DNA of 64,000 nt from Mastigias papua (taxonomy: Eukaryota; Cnidaria; Scyphozoa; Rhizostomeae; Mastigiidae). Both the position numbers and the translations under genes were made by a program. This document shows, piece after piece, positions 53,398 to 64,000 of the stretch (position 1 is its first letter; the number at the start of each line of letters is the position of its first letter). The stretch is taken from NCBI GenBank assembly GCA_964019165.1, contig OZ025271.1, forward strand, positions 13,557,759 through 13,621,758, given 5' to 3'. The notes beneath the pieces are model-generated. The model saw only the letters and a list, made by a program, of their open reading frames with translations, searched no databases and was not told the origin of the DNA.

Positions 53398-53647
53398 TCA
53401 GTGAATGTCTATCAGCTTGCTGTTGTGCAAAATTTGTGCTACTATATCGTCCATTCGTTGTGACGACGCAGGTCTAATTGACCGGAGGGCCTAGCGGATT
53501 ATAGCCCCTCTAACTTTTCTAGAACAGGTATTTCCAAAAAATCGAATACTGCAATCCTATTTGTTTTGAAGTAACTTTGTATAAGCTTTCATTCTTTTGG
53601 TATGAGTTTAACAAATCGACTTTGATGCCAATCACCAATATTATATA

Positions 53648-55111
53648 CACTTGGTGAGCAAAAATATTGCACCTCCTAGTGTTTTCAAAATGGCGGACAT
53701 GGCACCATGTTCTGCTCTATGAAAACTGCCTACGGTTTCATTGACCAACCACATGTGTTAAGCGTTAGAAATTAATATGTCATTAACTATGAACATTGCC
53801 AAGATAAACCAAGCTAGAATTCTGATTACAGTCCACAAGAATTTACAGTTATGTCAGTATTTCGTTGGGTAGCCACGCTTCTTTTTTACAGCCAAAATTC
53901 TTCGTGGAAGAGACTCGTATAATTTGCCAATAAAATCCCGTGGAATTCGGTCCCATTCAGATATGACTCTGGTTTGAAGCTCTTCTTTGGTTGTTGGAGG
54001 ACCTCTTGGGTCACTATTAAGCTTGTTTTTTATAAACAACCATATATCTTCAATAATGTTCAAGTCAGGGCTTTGTGCTGGCCACGGCAAAACAGGAACG
54101 CCTCGAAGAGAAAGATATATCTTTGTGTATGCTGCTCGATGTGGGGGTGCATTATCCTGCTGAAATATGAAAGGCCTATCAACAGTCCCAAACATCGATT
54201 CAACATTGGCAAAAAGGTTGTCATGTAATAAACAAACATATTTTTCTGCATTTACGGTTCTATCACAGACTACCAATTTACCAACGCCAATAGGCCCAAT
54301 ACACCCCCAGAACATCAAAGGCATTTTTGAACGTCTGCTGAAAAAGAGTAGGATCATTCGCCTCTTGTTTTCTACGCCAAACTTGTAGTGTTTTATTGTC
54401 ATTTTTAAGTCCAAACCTGCACTCGTCGGAGAAAATCACGTCTTTCCATTCGTCTACTTGCCAGTCCTGAACAGCACTGCCCCACCTTACCCTAGCTTTC
54501 CTATTTTGAAAGGAAACAAATGGTTTTCTTTTTCTGGCATAGTTTCTCATTCCATATTTCTTGAGAATACGTTTCACAGTCCACTTGGAAAGGTTTCCTT
54601 CAAGGTGGGTGGAAAATAGCTCGTTTCTGATAGTTTTCAAATTTGAAAACCTATGCTTCTTTGAAAGACGACAAACATACCTCTCTCCCCGAACATCAAA
54701 TTTGTTTGGTTGTCCACGTCTTTCTAGCTTATCAGGATAGCCAGATTTTTCATAGCGCTTACAAATACGTATTACAGAAGAATGGCGACAACCAACAGCT
54801 GCTCCAATTTTTCTGAAGGATAGTCCATTTTTTCGCAAATTTACCACCGAGGCCCTCTCAAAATTTGTAAATTCCTTAGTTTTAGGCATGGCTTCGCATT
54901 TTTGCTTAATCTCTTTTGTTTACAATGTTTTTCTTTCGTTCAAAGTGCTAAAATGGCGTCAGCAGGTTTTTCGAATCTCTCGCCAAAACTGAAGCAAAGC
55001 AAATATTGTTTAATGGAATAAAATTCACTCTGAATGGATGTGTTTGTGCTGATAGGCCTAAAGTGGCTGCCATTTTCAGGCAGGAGGTGCAATATTTCTG
55101 CTCTCCTAGTG
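53648..55111 (-). mobile_element. Tc1-like transposon (1464 bp)
   Basis: Inverted repeats of about 45 bp: left CACTTGGTGAGCAAAAATAT then TGCACCTCCT; right, reverse complemented, CACTAGGAGAGCAGAAATAT then TGCACCTCCT. TA target on both sides (53646-53647, 55112-55113). It carries one transposase gene and looks fairly young: a single visible lesion. Confidence 0.95.
53854..54889 (-). pseudogene. Tc1-type DD34E transposase with one frameshift
   Basis: The N-terminus has two helix-turn-helix segments (FRKIGAAVGCRHSSVIRICK; later KWTVKRILKKYGM). The catalytic triad is intact: D in IFSDECRFG, D in FQQDNAPPHRA, and E in SPDLNIIEDIW with 34 residues between the last two. The frame changes once in an A-run near 54325 (the stretch before PLMFWGCIG), consistent with a single-base loss. 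Without it the length (about 340 aa) is normal for the family. Start is the ATG at 54889. Confidence 0.93.
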
Positions 55112-55699
55112 TAGTAACACCAAGATATTTGCAATGATCAACCATGGCCAGCAGAATGAATAAATGCCCTTTAAGTCCATTAGTGCATGACCAACTTCCT
55201 TGAGACTTAGTAAACATTAGTAAGTGTGCGCTCTCTACACCTCCCCCCAGCAAACACATCAATAAAATACTAACATTTCTGATAATGGTCAGGCAAATCT
55301 GAATTTATTTTGACACAAAAAACTTGACCTTGGTGTGACAAGGTTGAAGTTGGTTTCATCAAGTTGAAGTTGTCATCAAGGATGTAAATTTCATGTGCAC
55401 TTGTAGGCTACGGTAGAGAACGCTTTAGGAGGTCTTATTTTTTGAAAATCAAATTTTTGTGTTCTTATAACATGTGATCTTAAAAACAATGAGTGTATGA
55501 TGTTCAATTAATTAACACTTGTTTCTTTTTTAGAAGAATTTGTTCAGCCTACCACTCATGTCATGTAACAGACTAACGACAACGAGCCTCTGTTCAAAGA
55601 GATCGTTTATTTCACATCCGAGGTAATTGCAAGAGATCATCAAAATAATTCGTTACAGGTCTCTGTACTTGGAATAACAACACTGTTGAGATTCTGATT

Positions 55700-56460
55700 C
55701 TTGGCTAAATTTAAGCTGCTGTGAGGTCAATGGGCTGCTGAATGTTAAAAACTGCTGGCAAAACCATAAGGAATACCTACTGGCAAATCTTGGGAAAGAC
55801 TCTTACTGACAGCGTTAAACACAGGTGAGCAATCGTAATGGAGATATCTTGAGGTTAACAATTATGGAAAAATATTCAAAATGCAGCTTAATATGCCTAG
55901 TCGGAAATTATTTCATTGAAATTCCGTTTCATTTGTATTCAGTGATCGAAAGTTACATTGATTCAAACTCATCGGTTCGAGAATATAACGGATTTGAACG
56001 TAACGGCACACTTCGTTTGAGGAACCTCCAGGGTTAAAAATTGTGGAAAAATATTTAAAATGTAGCTTTACATGCCAAGTCGGATGTTATTTGAGTTAGA
56101 TGCTTCGATATTCTATCTATAACATGTTTTCGACAGTTACAAGAAGACTACCATCGAATCTGAATGTTGTCCGCGAATCGGAATGTGAATGTTGTTCCCA
56201 GGACATTACAGTTTCACATGCTTGCCGTTGCAGATCTTCTTATAGTCTATAAGGCCTTTGTATTTGCAATATGAGATCAATGGAGCTGCTGAAAGCTAAT
56301 AACTGCTGGCAAAACCTTAAGACAAACCTACTGGCAAATTTTGGGAAAAAAGCTTACTGACAGCGTTAAACACTGGTGAGCAATCGTAATGGAGATATCT
56401 TGATATGTTTTCACATGCTAGCCGTTGCAGTTCTTCTTATAGTCAATTAGGCCTTTATCG
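55700..56460. repeat. Tandem duplication of non-coding sequence
   Basis: 55715-55850 repeats at 56270-56405 ('gctgctgaa(t/a)g', 'ctgctggcaaaacc', 'ctgacagcgttaaacac', 'gtgagcaatcgtaatggaga'). 55850-55920 resembles 56030-56095, and 56215-56262 resembles 56408-56455. No gene was recognised in it. Confidence 0.8.
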
Positions 56461-56576
56461 CTCTACTTCAGGAGTAATCATGTAGACACACAAAAGATTG
56501 CATTTTATTTTATAACATGACATAATGTATATAACCAAGCTTCTTATAAGAAACTAGAAGTTTGATGCATGTGCCC

Positions 56577-56916
56577 ATCGTAATTTCTCTAGTAAGCATC
56601 TCCCTCTCAATAAAGCCCTCCCTAAAATATGTGAATAATGCCAAAGACAAGTTATAGTCATAACAAGAATAAACTTTGTGGTCTTGATGATGTTCATTAG
56701 TACGGTAATACACCAAATCAAAGTCACGTTCAAACGCCTATGTGCTGCAAACAGAAACGATAATAATTGATCAAGATTCCTGAAATATACATATAATACC
56801 ACAATAGCAAATTTGTTCATATTTCAGAAATTTATTAAACCCTCCTTCGAATAAGCGACTTTCGAAAGTTCTTGAAAAAATTTAGCCCCTGAGGGGTCTT
56901 AATAGAGACTTTACAG
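56577..56916. mobile_element. Diverged MITE of the TA-flanked 'TTAAGCCCC' family
   Basis: The right end reads GGGGTCTTAATAGAGACTTT then ACAG|TA. The left end is eroded (GTAATTTCTCTAGTAAGC...). Internal 'ctctcaataaagccctccct' matches the 16.97-kb element. Confidence 0.65.
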
Positions 56917-57848
56917 TATATAAAAGCTGAGAAAATTAAGAATAGGCTTAAACACTATGACTTTTGTGAACTCGAAATATTATACTAGAATGATTCTTCG
57001 AGGATCAACCAACCGTATGCATTATGGCGATATGTACGTTGCTTGCATAGGCTTTTTCCTCAAATATATCTTTCGAGGTTAGGAGGTTGAGCTCTTTTTA
57101 ATCTGTGCCCATATTGGCTGACCCCCCTGCTCTCCTTCCTGTACGCCACAGTCACTATGTACAAAATGTGTCCAATTCCTCAAGATGCATAAATTAAATT
57201 ATAGGGTTCAATTTACGTTATGAAAATTGTCGGCATTTTGAATTCAGCAGGTCTGGAAATCAAAAATCAATCTCAGCTTGTAGTTTAGATTTGAACGGAT
57301 CCGATTGAAACTAAAAAGTCTGTTCAATACAGAATATGAAATGAATTAAGGAGTATAGATGAGAATAATAAAAGAGAAAGAGAACGCAGAAATGCAGGCA
57401 ATAGAATGATACATTCTATTTGAGAAAGTACTTTAAATTCAGGAATTGAAGCCCTTGAAATAGTCTCAGGAAAAAATCTTTGCCGAGAAGAGCTCCACAA
57501 ATAAACGCCTTTCCGGAACTCTCAATTGGTAATAGGCCTATTATGGAGAAAAACAATATTGCAATGAGCCTAAAGTAACCCATGTGTCAGGGCACTTTTC
57601 AAACATCCTTTCGAATAAGCCTTCCAGTCTACTAAAGCCTGGTTTCCATACATCGTAATTCATCGGCGATCATCGCCGATGCAGGTTCCCGATGATCGGG
57701 GATTGTCACCGACGGCTTATGACTTATGAAAACTGCACTATCGGTGACCATCGGGGATCATCCCCGATCATCGGGAAAGTCAAACATGTTTGACTTTCCC
57801 GATGGTTCCCGATGAACAATAGCTTGAAAAACAATAGATTTACAAAAT

Positions 57849-58073
57849 TTGTTGTTGTTGATGAGGCTTCTTTTCACGTTGAGAGAGAGAATGGAGTGCA
57901 TAAACCAGCTATCTAGCCTGAACTTGCCAGAACCTTCCGAAGCAAATGAAAATGACGCTCTTTTTATAGAGATTATTAGAGAGTTTCCTACTATATATAA
58001 CAGAGCTTCAAGGGATTTCAAAGATAGAAACAAAAAAGCAAACAGCTGGAAAAGGATAACTGAATATTTAGGG
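57849..58073 (+). pseudogene. Truncated MADF/Myb-like partner protein of the Harbinger element
   Basis: The plus-strand frame has an ATG at 57849 (or 57891) and a MADF-type DNA-binding start: ALFIEIIREFPTIYNRASRD then FKDRNKKANSWKRITEYLG. This matches 'LI..V...P.LYD....DYKD...K..AW..IA..LG'. Harbinger transposons usually encode such a second protein, which helps nuclear import and DNA binding of the transposase. After EYLG the sequence runs straight into the opposite-strand transposase gene, so the rest is gone. Confidence 0.85.
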
Positions 58074-58740
58074 CACTCAATAGCAATATGCTTGCCGTCA
58101 AGCGACCCTATGCAATTTGGGAAGGTCCATTTTACTAGCATGTCTTTAGCAATTTCTTCCCATTCCTCACATGTAGTAGGCTGTTTTAAATATGTCTTAG
58201 ATAGGGCTTCCCGTATTGCCTCGCAAGTTTTCTTGACAATGTTGTGAACAGTTGTTTTGCCTATACGAAAGTTATATGAGATTGATTGCTGTGAATCCCC
58301 ACTTGCGAGATATCTCAGAGTGAGGCAGAGTCTTTCTTCCTTTGAAATTGGGCACCGACTCTTGCATTTTCTTGCTGGCATAAATGGGCCTACTTGCTGA
58401 AGCATGTGTTGGAAACGTTCTGGACTCATTCTCAGGAATCTTGAAGAAAATGATAAAACACATTGGTTGATTTAAAAAAACTGGCTCATTGCATCTTAAG
58501 AAGAAAAAAATTCACACCGACTACCCCAAATGGAATGAATAATCCAAATTACCTGAAAAAATATTCTCTGTCCTGTAATCTCATTTCCTGCACCAGTGTA
58601 TTGAAATGGCCTAGCTCATTGCGAGCTTGAAATATTCTGCGAGCCCAAAATCGCTTCTTTTTGTATTTTTTGCTTTGGAGAAGACACTTCTTTTTCCTTA
58701 AAAGTACAATTATGGATAGGAGATGTGTTTGGATTTCTAA
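58074..58740 (-). pseudogene. Truncated Harbinger transposase (N-terminal half, two exons)
   Basis: Exon 1 (about 58740-58553) ends KRFWARRIFQARNELGHF, then NTLVQEMRLQDREYFF. Exon 2 starts at 58439 (GTAATT...TCAAG, in phase) with FLRMSPERFQHMLQQVGPFM. It continues through the helix-turn-helix (GKTTVHNIVKKTCEAI) to the first catalytic motif FPNCIGSLDGKHIAIECP at about 58105-58075. It then breaks: the second D and the E of the DDE triad are missing. Any downstream minus-strand reading is antisense to the MADF gene and meaningless. Confidence 0.9.
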
Positions 58741-59382
58741 TTCTCTCCATGGAACACACTGTACATATGCCATAGCCAAGGAACTCTCCAGTTTCCACTG
58801 AAACATTGGCGCCAAAAAATGTTCTTTTTTCATCGGGGATGATCCCCGACCATCGGGGATCGTCGCCGACCATCGGGGATGTTCCCCAATCATCATGAAG
58901 TATTGTATCGGCGATGATCGCCGATGAATTACGATATATGAAAACCAGGCTTAACCGGTTTTCAAAACATAAAATGTAAACTCACGCATATAAAGTAATC
59001 CCACGAGGGATTATTCGAAGAGTTCTTTTGTGGTATGCATTATATACATGATACATGACGAAGTAGCGTATTCAGGAAATTGAATAGAGAAGACTTGACA
59101 TCTAGGATGTCAATTATGTAAACAAATAAAATGTACTCTAATTAAACCCTTAAGAATCCAATTAAACTCCGATAAGTTACTGCTGAAAATTAAATCTTCA
59201 AGAACTGATTTCTTAAATGCTTTTTGCTATCATGAGCTTTGATAAACATAATCATAAACAAGTCTCTCCTATTAACAATAATCAACCTTGTCATTGGGAT
59301 AATAAGCAGCCTTACTTCATTTCACTGTATACATTAAAACGCTCTGAATGTCCGTTGCTTGTCTTACAACACTTATAGAAAT

Positions 59383-60638
59383 TTGACAATAAGGACGACG
59401 ACAAAAAGAGAAATCATTTTAATTTAGACAAATCATGACTATTCCAGTGGTTACAATTTCGGTATGACTAATCCAGTTTACATTTTCGGTATGACTAATC
59501 CAGTGACGTTTCGACTCAGCCTTGAGTCATCCTCAGTAAAGAGAAGAGGGAGAAGGGATATTAAAATACATGGCTAAAACGTGGATGCAACCCCACGTGA
59601 TGTCAAAAGAAAGAAAAACAGGAGGAAAAAGTATTGGAACGGACCTAATTCTTATTGATAATGTTATCCGAAATTTTCTTAATAGGCAATATATCCCTTG
59701 TAACAAACCTAAGGATAAAAATGAGGATAAGCCTCGTATCATTTGTTGTTTACCATTCCTGGGTAAACGTAGCTTTAGGATTCGTAATGATATTACTAGA
59801 CTCATTAAAACCCATTATCTTAATATTCAAGTTCAATTCATCTTTAAATCGGCCAAACGCATATCATCTATGTTTCAGTATAAGGACCGCATTCCTACAC
59901 TAGTTTGCTCTAACGTTATATATAAATTTTCGTGTAGTGGCTGTAATGCCTCTTACTATGGGAAGACCAACAGGAATCTTTTGATTCTCTGTAACGAGCA
60001 TCTTGGTATTAATAGAAATGGACGAGAACTCTCATCACCGAGCCCATCGTCCATTAGAGATCATATTAAACAAACAGGTCATACTGCTTCTATTGATGAT
60101 TTTAGCGTGATCAGTAAAACCAGTAATTCATACGATCTACTCATACATGAGAGCCTCCTCATTCAAAGAGATAGACCCTCCCTTAATTCCCAGCAGTCCT
60201 CCATTTCTATGGTTCTATTCTAATCTCTTGCTTTTCACTTACTGCTTTCCTGCCTCCACAGTTCTTTCCATTCTTCTGGGTATTTCTATTTAACTACTTA
60301 CAATACTTTTTCCTACTGTTTTTCTTGCTGTTGCTCCGTTACAATACTTTTTCCTCCTGTTTTTCTTTCTTTTACATCACGTGGGGTTTTATCCACGTTT
60401 TAGCCACGTATTGTGCTTCCCCTTTAATACCCCTTCTCCCTCTTCTCTTTACTGAGGATGACTCAAGGCTGAGTCGAAACGTCACTGGATTAGTCATACC
60501 GAAAATGTAACCACTGGAATAGTCATACCGGAATTGTAACCACTGGAATAGTCATGATTTGTCTAAATTAAAATGATTTCTCTTTTTGTCGTCGTCCTTA
60601 TTGTCAAGTTTATATCAAAGCTGCGATTTCCAGCTCAT
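59383..60638 (+). mobile_element. 5'-truncated Penelope-like element with inverted tail copy
   Basis: A 12-bp duplication ACTTATAGAAAT at 59371-59382 and 60639-60650 bounds the insertion. The 3' tail (60336-60607) is repeated in inverted orientation at the 5' side (59383-59642) with few differences, so the whole can fold back. The inverted copy ends abruptly at 'gtattggaacgg', where the truncated coding part begins. Inverted or partial terminal repeats around a truncated copy are a hallmark of Penelope-like elements. The tail has short repeats 'ccactggaatagtcat'. Confidence 0.9.
59640..60223 (+). pseudogene. Penelope-like element: RT end plus GIY-YIG endonuclease
   Basis: The frame is open from the junction at about 59640 to a TAA at 60223. 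It has the connector (FLGKRSFRIRNDITRLIKTH) and a zinc-ribbon/GIY-YIG endonuclease beginning VIYKFSCSGCNASYYGKTNR, then EHLG, SSIRDHIKQTGH and LIHESLLIQRDRPSLNS. The second tyrosine-glycine pair is YYG where YIG is usual, and the arginine normally expected just before NEH is Cys. The endonuclease nicks target DNA for priming. The reverse-transcriptase palm is absent, so the copy is dead. The ATG at 59570 lies in the inverted tail and is not a natural start. Confidence 0.88.
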
Positions 60639-60650
60639 ACTTATAGAAAT

Positions 60651-62140
60651 CTTGCAAATATCTTTAAATATGATTTTTTGTGGAATACAACCTATGTAAC
60701 CGTGGAATTTTCAAAAACTTATAATGTAAGTAAATGTCATTGGTTTCCATAAGGGAGAGTAATTATTTTATGACCAGGGTGGGGACTGAAGTAAAAGTAT
60801 TATGGGCCCTCAAAAACGTTCTACCCCACCATTTGCTTAAGTCACGTTGTCTTTACCACACAGAAGAAAAACAGTAAAGCAAAGTTGCATTTATTCCTAA
60901 ATACGGTATATGTTTATATACTACCTCTGTGTTCTTTCTACTCATTCTGCTAACCAATCTAGCACAGCATATTTTTTCAGTTACCCCACACTTTTCTTTT
61001 CAGTCCCCACACCAGTCAAAAATAATGCCTGCTTTCTTATGGAAATCGATGAAATTTCAAACTATATGTTTTTGAGCTTCAGACAGACCTTGGCAGCCCA
61101 TTAAAGTGGGCTGAAGTTCCTCATGTGATAAGCTCCTTAAGTTCACGTTTCTTAATTTAAAAGAAAATCCATTGACTTGTTTACAAATACTGAAATTTAG
61201 TTGGTTTATGAACAACTCATTGCCTCATGAACTAATATGAACTGCTTGTGATAAATTCAAATATTTGCTCTATACCATGTCTCCACACAAATGTGACATG
61301 ATAAATAAGTGAATTTAGTAGCAGTGGGACTATCAAATGTTCACTCAACTTGGTCTTTTGAGAACACATCAATCTGAACAAACAAGATAACACATTCATT
61401 ATTTTTGAATTTTTGAAAAATTTCATGGTATTTAATCAATATATATGACTTTATCAATAATAGGTTGCCAGAGCTTTATGTATTTAATTTAGAGGATAAA
61501 TTTGAAGCCGGGAGACATATGACATATTTGTATATTGTACGGATAAATATTGAAGATAATGATTAGTTTGGATTTCCATCTCAATAAATGAGCTCAAAAT
61601 ACAAAGAGTTTATAACTCGTTTGCATTCAGTTGCTGAATGTTCTAGTTCTTCAAATATATGTTATCAGTTCTGTGATTTTTGTATGATATAAACCTTACT
61701 TCTGGCTCCATTCCTCTTCAGATATTATCAAGATCAGTTGATAGAGAGACAGTTCAATATCTTTGTTGAATTGTTGCGTCACTTCCATCAAGCATACAAT
61801 TATTATCTTAATAAATACAATCCTACAGTTCTACAGATGCCGGCATGCGCAGAGAGGTAAGAATTGAGATGTGACTAAACTCCTTCTATGGTTTGTGATG
61901 TAGTATTTTGTATTAATGAAGCATTTCGACTTATGTAATAATTGCGTATATGTACATGTTGATATACATTATACCTTCATATGGATTATCTACTTCAAAA
62001 TGTATTGCATTAAATATCAAAATGACATCTATGTTACAGTGATGATAAAAAGATGAATGTTTGCTTATTGATGTAGTGGTACTATTATTATACGTAAGGA
62101 AGCATCTTAAACACAAAAAATTCTGTAATCAAAGAGTGCT
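60651..62140. other. AT-rich sequence without a recognised gene
   Basis: No coding similarity. 61725-61845 resembles 63825-63940 ('caatatctttgt(t/c)aa(a)ttgt', 'gggtcacttc...'), so these flank the ankyrin-like region as a diverged direct repeat. Confidence 0.4.
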
Positions 62141-62309
62141 TTTCACATGTTTCACACATTAACATATTTCCATGCTAATGTGAAATTCAACACAATCTAA
62201 AGGACCACACTTAAATGACATTTCAAGTGTTTTCTCATCCTGTGCATATCTATTGTCCTGTTGATAACTAAGTAATCCTGTTGTACAATAGTTGCCCACT
62301 TTTGTACAT

Positions 62310-63440
62310 GTTCCTCCAGCCCATGGAGGTCCATATTCCATTTTTACTTTTCCATTTCTTGCAGCATACCCACACGTTCACTCCTCCCAGAAGCACTCGT
62401 TATTATGATTAGATCTTAGACAATCTGAATTTTTATATTCTGCATCTGATACACATCTCAATCCGTTCTACAAATGCCATTTTTATAAGAATATTTAACC
62501 ATTTCATTTCTTCATACTCCGAAGGCGTTGCTAGAAAGGACGAAGAACGAGATAAGACAACCGGGCAGACAGCGACTGCAATGCCTGGAGAATTTTGTGT
62601 TTGCTATTGCACAGTCTAGTGTTGGTATTGGATACATTGCTATGGGTATTTTGCTGTAAGAGAGAGACCGTCCTGGCTTCAAATACATGGCAGCCAACGT
62701 CAGATCATGACTTGACACCCAAGAAGAATAAGTTACTGTAAGTTACTATGAAATTTATGCATATCTCGGATGTTCCTCAAGACACCTACATGAAAGGAGA
62801 TATTCTGTGCCTCTATGTTATGCAGAATTCGTAAATTCAAATTTATCTCATTAAGAGAAAGTTTTGAGTTTACTTTAAATATTTTAAGTTGCCACATGTT
62901 ACAGTTTATGTATACATCGATTGATCTCGTAGAAGCTCACTGCTCTAAACATATTTAGGCATTCCAAGTCTCCGTATTTTGCAGCATGCATATATAGCTG
63001 TTCAGCGAGGAGAAGCCAAATTTTCAGATACTCCTCATCACCCATGACATGTAGCATATTAATGTACTCACTCTTCCCATAGACACTAGTGTTTATGAGC
63101 ATATTTAACACATTTTAAAGTTCCATACGTCACAGTGTATGCACATGTTGCTTAGTCCCAGGGAGTCCCGCTGTTATGATCATTTTGAGACATTCTTGTT
63201 CTCCATATTTTACAGTATCTGCACATGCTTATTCTTCCTATAGGCACGCTTTTTGATGAACATATTGTAAGCAATCCATCTCTCCATATGCTGCAGCCCA
63301 CACATAAATCACTGTGTCCTATAGACAAGCATACTTATGGCGACAATTAAGAGACTCTAATATTCTAATTTGCCATCGTTTTCAGCATATGCACCAAACC
63401 ACTTGTTCCATATTCACCCATCTCTGTGACAACATTTTAG
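62310..63440 (-). pseudogene. Decayed ankyrin-repeat array
   Basis: Minus-strand segments about 100 bp apart read as ankyrin units in changing frames: AAAYGEMDCLQYVHQKA (about 63300-63250), ADTVKYGEQECLKMIITAG (about 63220-63165), YTVTYGTLKCVKYAHKH (about 63145-63095), MHAAKYGDLECLNMF (about 62995-62950) and YAARNGKVKMEYG (about 62370-62330). The conserved pattern is A-x-x-Y-G-x-x-E/K-C-L. Stops and frameshifts separate nearly every unit, so no protein is possible. It comes from a family of ankyrin genes with the 'YGxLECLKYL' consensus. Confidence 0.7.
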
Positions 63441-64000
63441 ATAGTCTAACGCACATAACAGCATGAATATGTCCATTCGTCCCACTAGCACACGCTTTAT
63501 TGAGCATGCTTAATACATATCTCTTCTAAAACAATGAAGTATCTATTGAATATTGTGCGGTACGTTCATGCGCATTCATACATGTGTATTTTTTTGGAGT
63601 TTTTTTCGGGTATCCATAAGTTTGAGCATATTTTTGACCGCTAAAGGTATTGTTAATGATGCCTGTATAAATTTACGTTCAAGTGCATACTATATGCAAG
63701 TTGAACGTCTACTGACAGTTGCCCATAAGTTAATGTCTTTTGTGTTATAGTTCTCCATATATTTGCTTTTACTTCTTAGATGTCCATATGATATCAACCT
63801 TACCCCATCATTGTTACTCTTTAGGTTTCATGGAGTTCAGTTATCGGAGAGATGATCCAATATCTTTGTCAAATGTTGGGTCACTTCTAGGGAGCACAGA
63901 ATTTCTGTGGCATAAAAATACCCCTATAGTTGTGTAGAAGTCGAATTTTGATGAGAAGTTAATAAAAAGAAATGAAGTAACTCATTTTACGTCTTTGTGA

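Larger units (their letters stand above)
45000..53640. repeat. Tandem duplication (two copies) disrupted by transposons
   Basis: Copy A is 45020-46897 plus 50467-51310; copy B is 51420-53644. Matching blocks: 45170-45520 with 51600-51810 plus 52243-52395; 46560-46890 with 52960-53236; 50470-50545 with 53400-53490; 50880-50960 with 53590-53645. A block at 51150-51240 also resembles 55560-55660, hinting at a third, more decayed copy. With insertions removed, each unit is about 2.5-3 kb. Confidence 0.8.
57636..58951. mobile_element. PIF/Harbinger element with internal deletion (1316 bp)
   Basis: Terminal inverted repeats of about 45 bp (AGCCTGGTTTCCATACATCG... / AGCCTGGTTTTCATATATCG...), with the 3-bp target TAA duplicated at 57633-57635 and 58952-58954. 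Subterminal palindromes built from ATCGGGGATCATCCCCGAT and ATCGGCGATCATCGCCGAT occur at both ends and may bind the transposase or partner protein. Two genes point at each other and are both cut at about 58074. Confidence 0.95.

Noticed and set aside
57849..58247. A single 132-residue plus-strand protein
   Set aside because: Only the part before 58074 (MADF start) is sense. The rest is antisense of the transposase exon joined by a deletion.

Overview
This is a eukaryotic, almost certainly animal, AT-rich genomic window. It has short exons separated by introns, a spliced copy of the metazoan splicing-factor gene SMU1, a NACHT-type NTPase gene, a tRNA-derived repeat, and many animal transposon families (hAT, Tc1/mariner, PIF/Harbinger, Penelope, CR1/L2-like LINEs, many MITEs). 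TTAGGG-type repeats occur inside fold-back elements. I read it as a marine or early-branching invertebrate (cnidarian, sponge, placozoan, echinoderm or similar) but cannot name the species. Gene density is low and transposons fill most of the second half. All plausible host genes lie on the minus strand. LAYOUT. 0-5 kb: tandemly duplicated, partly decayed, very short phase-0 exons. 5.6-10.8 kb: SMU1, with start codon and five WD40-region exons recognisable, but the LisH/CTLH exons and the last WD blades not found. Its introns hold long purine/pyrimidine tracts, (TG)n, (TA)n and a fold-back element. 10.9-12.4 kb: a long-inverted-repeat DNA element with another nested inside it. 13-17.5 kb: no recognisable gene, plus a TA-flanked MITE. 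18.1-22.9 kb: an ordered series of nine tiny phase-0 exons rich in Ser/Thr/Pro, which look like interchangeable cassettes of one minus-strand gene. 24.8-27.2 kb: a two-exon NACHT (NLR-like) gene. 28.9-33.8 kb: LINE remnants. 35.4-37.1 kb: the 3' end of a single-pass membrane protein gene built of phase-1 exons, with its last two exons tandemly duplicated. 40.9-41.4 kb: a fold-back element with telomere-like arrays. 44.3-44.6 kb: a tRNA-like sequence inside a unit bounded by perfect 14-bp direct repeats. 45-53.6 kb: a tandem duplication whose two copies were separately invaded by hAT, MITE, pogo-like and Tc1 elements. 57.6-60.6 kb: an internally deleted Harbinger element and a 5'-truncated Penelope-like element with an inverted copy of its own tail. 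62-63.5 kb: decayed ankyrin repeats. HOW IT FITS TOGETHER. SMU1 is a housekeeping spliceosome gene. The NACHT gene, the membrane-protein exon cassettes and the Ser/Thr/Pro exon arrays resemble fast-evolving recognition or surface-protein loci, where exons and promoters multiply by tandem duplication and decay. That reading is inference from architecture, not from domain homology. The best candidates for something undescribed are the phase-0 micro-exon arrays on both sides of SMU1, the SMU1 intron bounded by a direct repeat, the telomere-repeat fold-back elements, and the tRNA-bearing unit with direct repeats.
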